DNA from: Formicarius rufipectus
Taxonomy: Eukaryota; Chordata; Aves; Passeriformes; Formicariidae
DNA length: 64,000 nucleotides
NCBI GenBank assembly: GCA_013399695.1
Contig: VXAU01001093.1
Coordinates: 298,287 to 362,286, forward strand
Direction: 5' to 3'
In this document: positions 60,562 through 64,000 of the stretch, one piece after another
How the letters are laid out: every line of letters begins with the position of its first letter
How positions within the stretch are numbered: the first letter of the stretch is position 1
Notes under the pieces: model-generated
Told to the model about the DNA's origin: nothing
Seen by the model: only the letters and a program-made list of their open reading frames with translations
Databases searched by the model: none
Translations under genes and position numbers: made by a program

Positions 60562-63500
60562 CTAGTCCTTTGGCATTTATCAGAGCCCTTTAAGAAAGGT
60601 GTGCAAGTCTCAGGTGAATGTGCTATTTATTTTACATGCTAAATGATTTGTAAACTGCAAAAGCTAGTCCTCAGTAGGTAGGAAATGTCAGGAGAAATGT
60701 AGCCTTTGCAGAAAGACCTTGAGCTGCATATTGAACAGCAAGGACAGGAAGGTATTGAATAGGTGATGATTAACTGTGCACTCTCTGCCTGCGGCACCGA
60801 GCAGGGAAGGGTCTCTGAGGTACGCAAAACAAAACGCACAGGCAGTAGTTCTGGCAGTTTGTGGCTTCTGAGTGTTCAGATATGCAATCTGCATTGAGAT
60901 TCAAGTGAAATTGGAATAGTTTGGGGAGAAAAATGAAGACAAGGCAAAAGTGGACTTTCATCATGCTGCATCAGAATGACACTCCTGAGGGTCATCAATG
61001 GGGCCAGAGTACGTTCAGTCTCCTGCTGAGACATGCTGAGCTAACCAAGCCAATGGCACCTGCAGCAGCATGTCAGCCCTACACCATCACCCACAATGAT
61101 TCCATTGGTTCTTTCTTTCCACCTCGAGCACTAATTTTAAGAGAGGTGCTGCTGTGCATCCCCTGCTCATGCAATAACCCCATGGCTAGGCTTTAATGCA
61201 TCACCAACAACAAAGGGAGCTTGTGCTGTCACTGTGTGTTAGGAGTATGATCCCAAGCTCAGCTCATGAATCAGGCCCCTTAGGTGATGGGGGCAACGAG
61301 ATGCCTCTTAAATGTCCCAGATACACCACAGCATGTACAACAGCGGAACTGTAGGCACTTGTGTACATTTTCTGGAGACAGCATAGATGGAAGCATGTTA
61401 AATGGGCATTTCTGGACAACACCCTTGCCTGCAGGAGATTAAGTTCAGCCCATCATGATCAGGGAGTTATGAGAGGAAAGAACATTACCATACATTTATA
61501 TGATGCAATGAAATACCACACAGAATTACCAGTCTACTGACAAAATGTACCAGGTCAGAAATCAGTACAGCTATGCAAGCACAGCCCCATACCTTCACCA
61601 GTTAGGCCTGATGAAAATGGTAGACCTAAATTTTTAAATTAGTGAGCTATGCTGAAGGTGTGCTTGGCAGACTTAGTCCTAACTTGAGGCTTAAAATATT
61701 GCACTGATGGCTGTGCTATGGAAGTGGCTCATTAACAACCCTGGAAGACCAGTAAAAATCTAAAATTTACTTAGACACATGCTAATGAGTGTCATCTCCT
61801 ATGTGACAAACTGACATTTTTCAAACGCTTGCTAACATTATCAATTTCAGACAGATTTTATAAAGGATCTGGAAACCACATCATTAATTTAATAGAGACT
61901 CGCTGTCAAATTCTGAGCCCTTGTTTTGAAGCATAAAGGTAGCAAGTGCATTTCCTCAAGAATTATATTTAATGGACAATATATAATAAAAGTATATTTC
62001 TTCTGTTTTGTTCTTTGAGTGGCTGAAGGATTTTGTTGGGAATCTTCCTGAAAAGAATTTAGCTTGCTATTCCACATGGAATATGCTAAACTAAATGGTT
62101 ACACTTTGGAGAAATTACATACCCACTGCAAACTGATTTTCTTATTATTGCAAGCATTAAGCAACACTAGTAGGTGATATTTTCTGTACCTATAGTCATG
62201 TATCTGGTAAAACATTTCAGACCGAGAGACAAGATTAAAAAAATTCTTGCAGCTGTGCTGTAAAGTGTTGCAAAAATAGTTACAACTAAAACATCCTTTC
62301 TTGTGATCACAGACTTTGTTAGAGAATACCAAACACGGCTGGAAAAAGAGCCATTCAAAAAGTGATCTTCTTGGTATGTGTGTTCTCATATAGAAATAAA
62401 TTGAAGACAATACCACCTATGCAGCAGTGACAAGTTAATTCAATTTCCATCTCAAAATCAAGTAAAGTATATCTCATTTGTTACCATGGATACAAGACAT
62501 TATTTCCATTTGTTTGAGATCTCACAGTGGGTATGAAATTAAGCTGTGAAACAGTTTTATGGAGAAAGTTGACTAAACCCTCTGTAAGTTCAATGTCATT
62601 AGTCCAAAGGATTTTCTTTTTTTAGACACAGTAAATAATGAGGTTGCTACTACTGCCCATAAGGTATACTTCATAAGTGAACATCTGTGTGATTTTTGCT
62701 GATGCTACTTTGGATCAGTGGGAGTGATGGAAGAGAAAATAAACATTCATTTCCTCGGTTCCACCAATAAAGGAAAGAATCCTGAAAAACATCCAGATGG
62801 TAGACGTACATAAAAAATACATTGGTGTTGTGTATTTGCTGTTGTTTGGCACCAAATATCTTTACCAAAATATGCCATGATTCTGAAACTTCATCTGCCT
62901 TTTCTCAGAGATGCAGCTCAAATCACTTGTGCTCTTGTTTTAAGAGTTAGAAGAAATGTATGAAAAAGTGGGGGAGAATGGAGAGAAAAGAACAAGTAGA
63001 AATATATTTTCTAATGGTGACATATATGAAGGGTTCAGGAATTCAATGGCATTCAGTTTACCTTCTCTGAAATTAATTTTAATATATACAAAAGGATAAA
63101 GGGGAATACAGGTCTTCCTGTTAAATTATTTATACTCAAGTCCTGGATATATATTTAATATTTCATAGTGAGACTGATTTCCATAGATGCTGAGCACCTG
63201 CTGTACTGATGCATTTCAGCTAAGGTTGTCAACTCTCAACATTTACAAAACCAAGCTGAGATAACACCGAGTCTACCTAAATCAAAGGTTTATTTCTAAA
63301 TATTCATGCATGAACTGCATTAAAATTACAAAGGTTATGGGATGTCATGACTATGGCTAATTATTGAAATCCAAAACCATCATCCAGCTGCTTAATTGAC
63401 TGAGAATTTCCCACCAAATATTCTGAACTCCACATCTCGTGCTTCTGTGTTGCTGCCCTCCTCAGCATATTGTCAGACTGGATTATCTGCAGTGCCTTCT

Positions 63501-64000
63501 CCAGCTCCTTGGGCCATCTCTAATTATATCCCATTGGGAGTAAGTAAGTCTGACCCTGAGAAGGCAAACTAGAAAAACTGAGAACCTCACAGCAGAACTG
63601 TCACGAACATAGGAACTCTCAGAGGAAGAGGGACTACAGTGTCCATGGCTAGCTGAACAGTCAGTCACTCTCTGTTACTGATTTGCATTATTATCATTTG
63701 CTTGAGGTTCAATAGAAATCTATTTATATTCGACAGACTTGATCATCCTTCATCCAAGACTCCAGGTAGGAAATGGTAATAATGCAAAATGGGTACTAGG
63801 GCTCTAACACTTTTATTTAGTAGTATTTTATGCCCACTTTTCACTAATTTTAATTGAGAATTAGCACCAGGATGAAATATAGCACAATCAAGTGCTTCTG
63901 GCTTAATTCCAAAGTTTGGGAAAGACTATACTCCTGAATTTATTTTTTTTTTTTAATATTTACTCCTTACTTATTTTCTCTTCTCCACGGACACCCTCTT

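Larger units (their letters stand above)
48093..64000 (-). other. ENOX1: Part of the next upstream ENOX1 intron
   Basis: The acceptor of the coiled-coil exon is at 48093-48095. No upstream ENOX1 exon was recognised between here and the window edge, so at least 15.9 kb belongs to one intron. It holds a poly(A)-ended retrocopy candidate, a CR1 split by a solo LTR, a 423-bp unknown retroposon, another solo LTR and one plus-strand CR1 tail. Open frames elsewhere are short and unrecognised. Confidence 0.7.

Noticed and set aside
48093..64000. Search for the upstream ENOX1 exon ending near MQGMQ
   Set aside because: No minus-strand sequence encoding this with an acceptor and donor was found by eye; it is probably beyond 64000.
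1..64000. CRISPR arrays, operons, phage or defence systems, rRNA and tRNA genes
   Set aside because: Nothing of the kind is visible: no regularly spaced repeats, no compact coding, no tRNA-like fold with convincing A and B boxes. The window is vertebrate intron and intergenic DNA.

Overview
This window looks like avian nuclear DNA. It is AT-rich, has no compact operon-like coding, contains several CR1 non-LTR retrotransposon fragments with the bird-type 3' tail (ATTCTRTG repeats), carries bird-style endogenous-retrovirus LTRs, and holds short exons separated by multi-kilobase introns. Species cannot be fixed from the sequence alone.

The only protein-coding gene I can support is the 3' end of ENOX1 (ecto-NOX disulfide-thiol exchanger 1) on the minus strand. 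Four coding exons are readable, in transcript order: 48092-47985 (36 codons of coiled coil), 27355-27253, 24316-24231, and 21151-21020 with the stop codon. All have AG acceptors, the three internal exons have GT donors, and the phases join exactly. A 3' UTR follows, probably ending near 20.2 kb. One short segment of about 19 residues, which I remember from human ENOX1 between the first two of these exons, was not found by eye in the 20.6-kb intron.

Layout: 1-20.2 kb is gene desert downstream of ENOX1, holding one CR1 fragment, simple repeats and an unexplained protein-like ORF at 8.4-8.75 kb. 20.2-27.4 kb holds the last three ENOX1 exons and the 3' UTR. 27.4-48 kb is one large intron with CR1 copies, a GC-rich LTR-like fragment and several perfect hairpins. 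48.1-64 kb is part of the next upstream intron and is the richest in mobile DNA.

The mobile DNA gives the clearest new observations. An 886-bp solo LTR (TG...CA) sits inside an older CR1 with an exact 5-bp duplication (CCAAC). A 423-bp, relatively CpG-rich retroposon unlike CR1, flanked by a perfect 12-bp target-site duplication, lies at 51.70-52.13 kb; it may be an RTE-type or undescribed SINE-like element. A second solo LTR of 737 bp, in the opposite orientation, lies at 55.26-56.00 kb. No prokaryote-like system, CRISPR array or RNA gene was seen.
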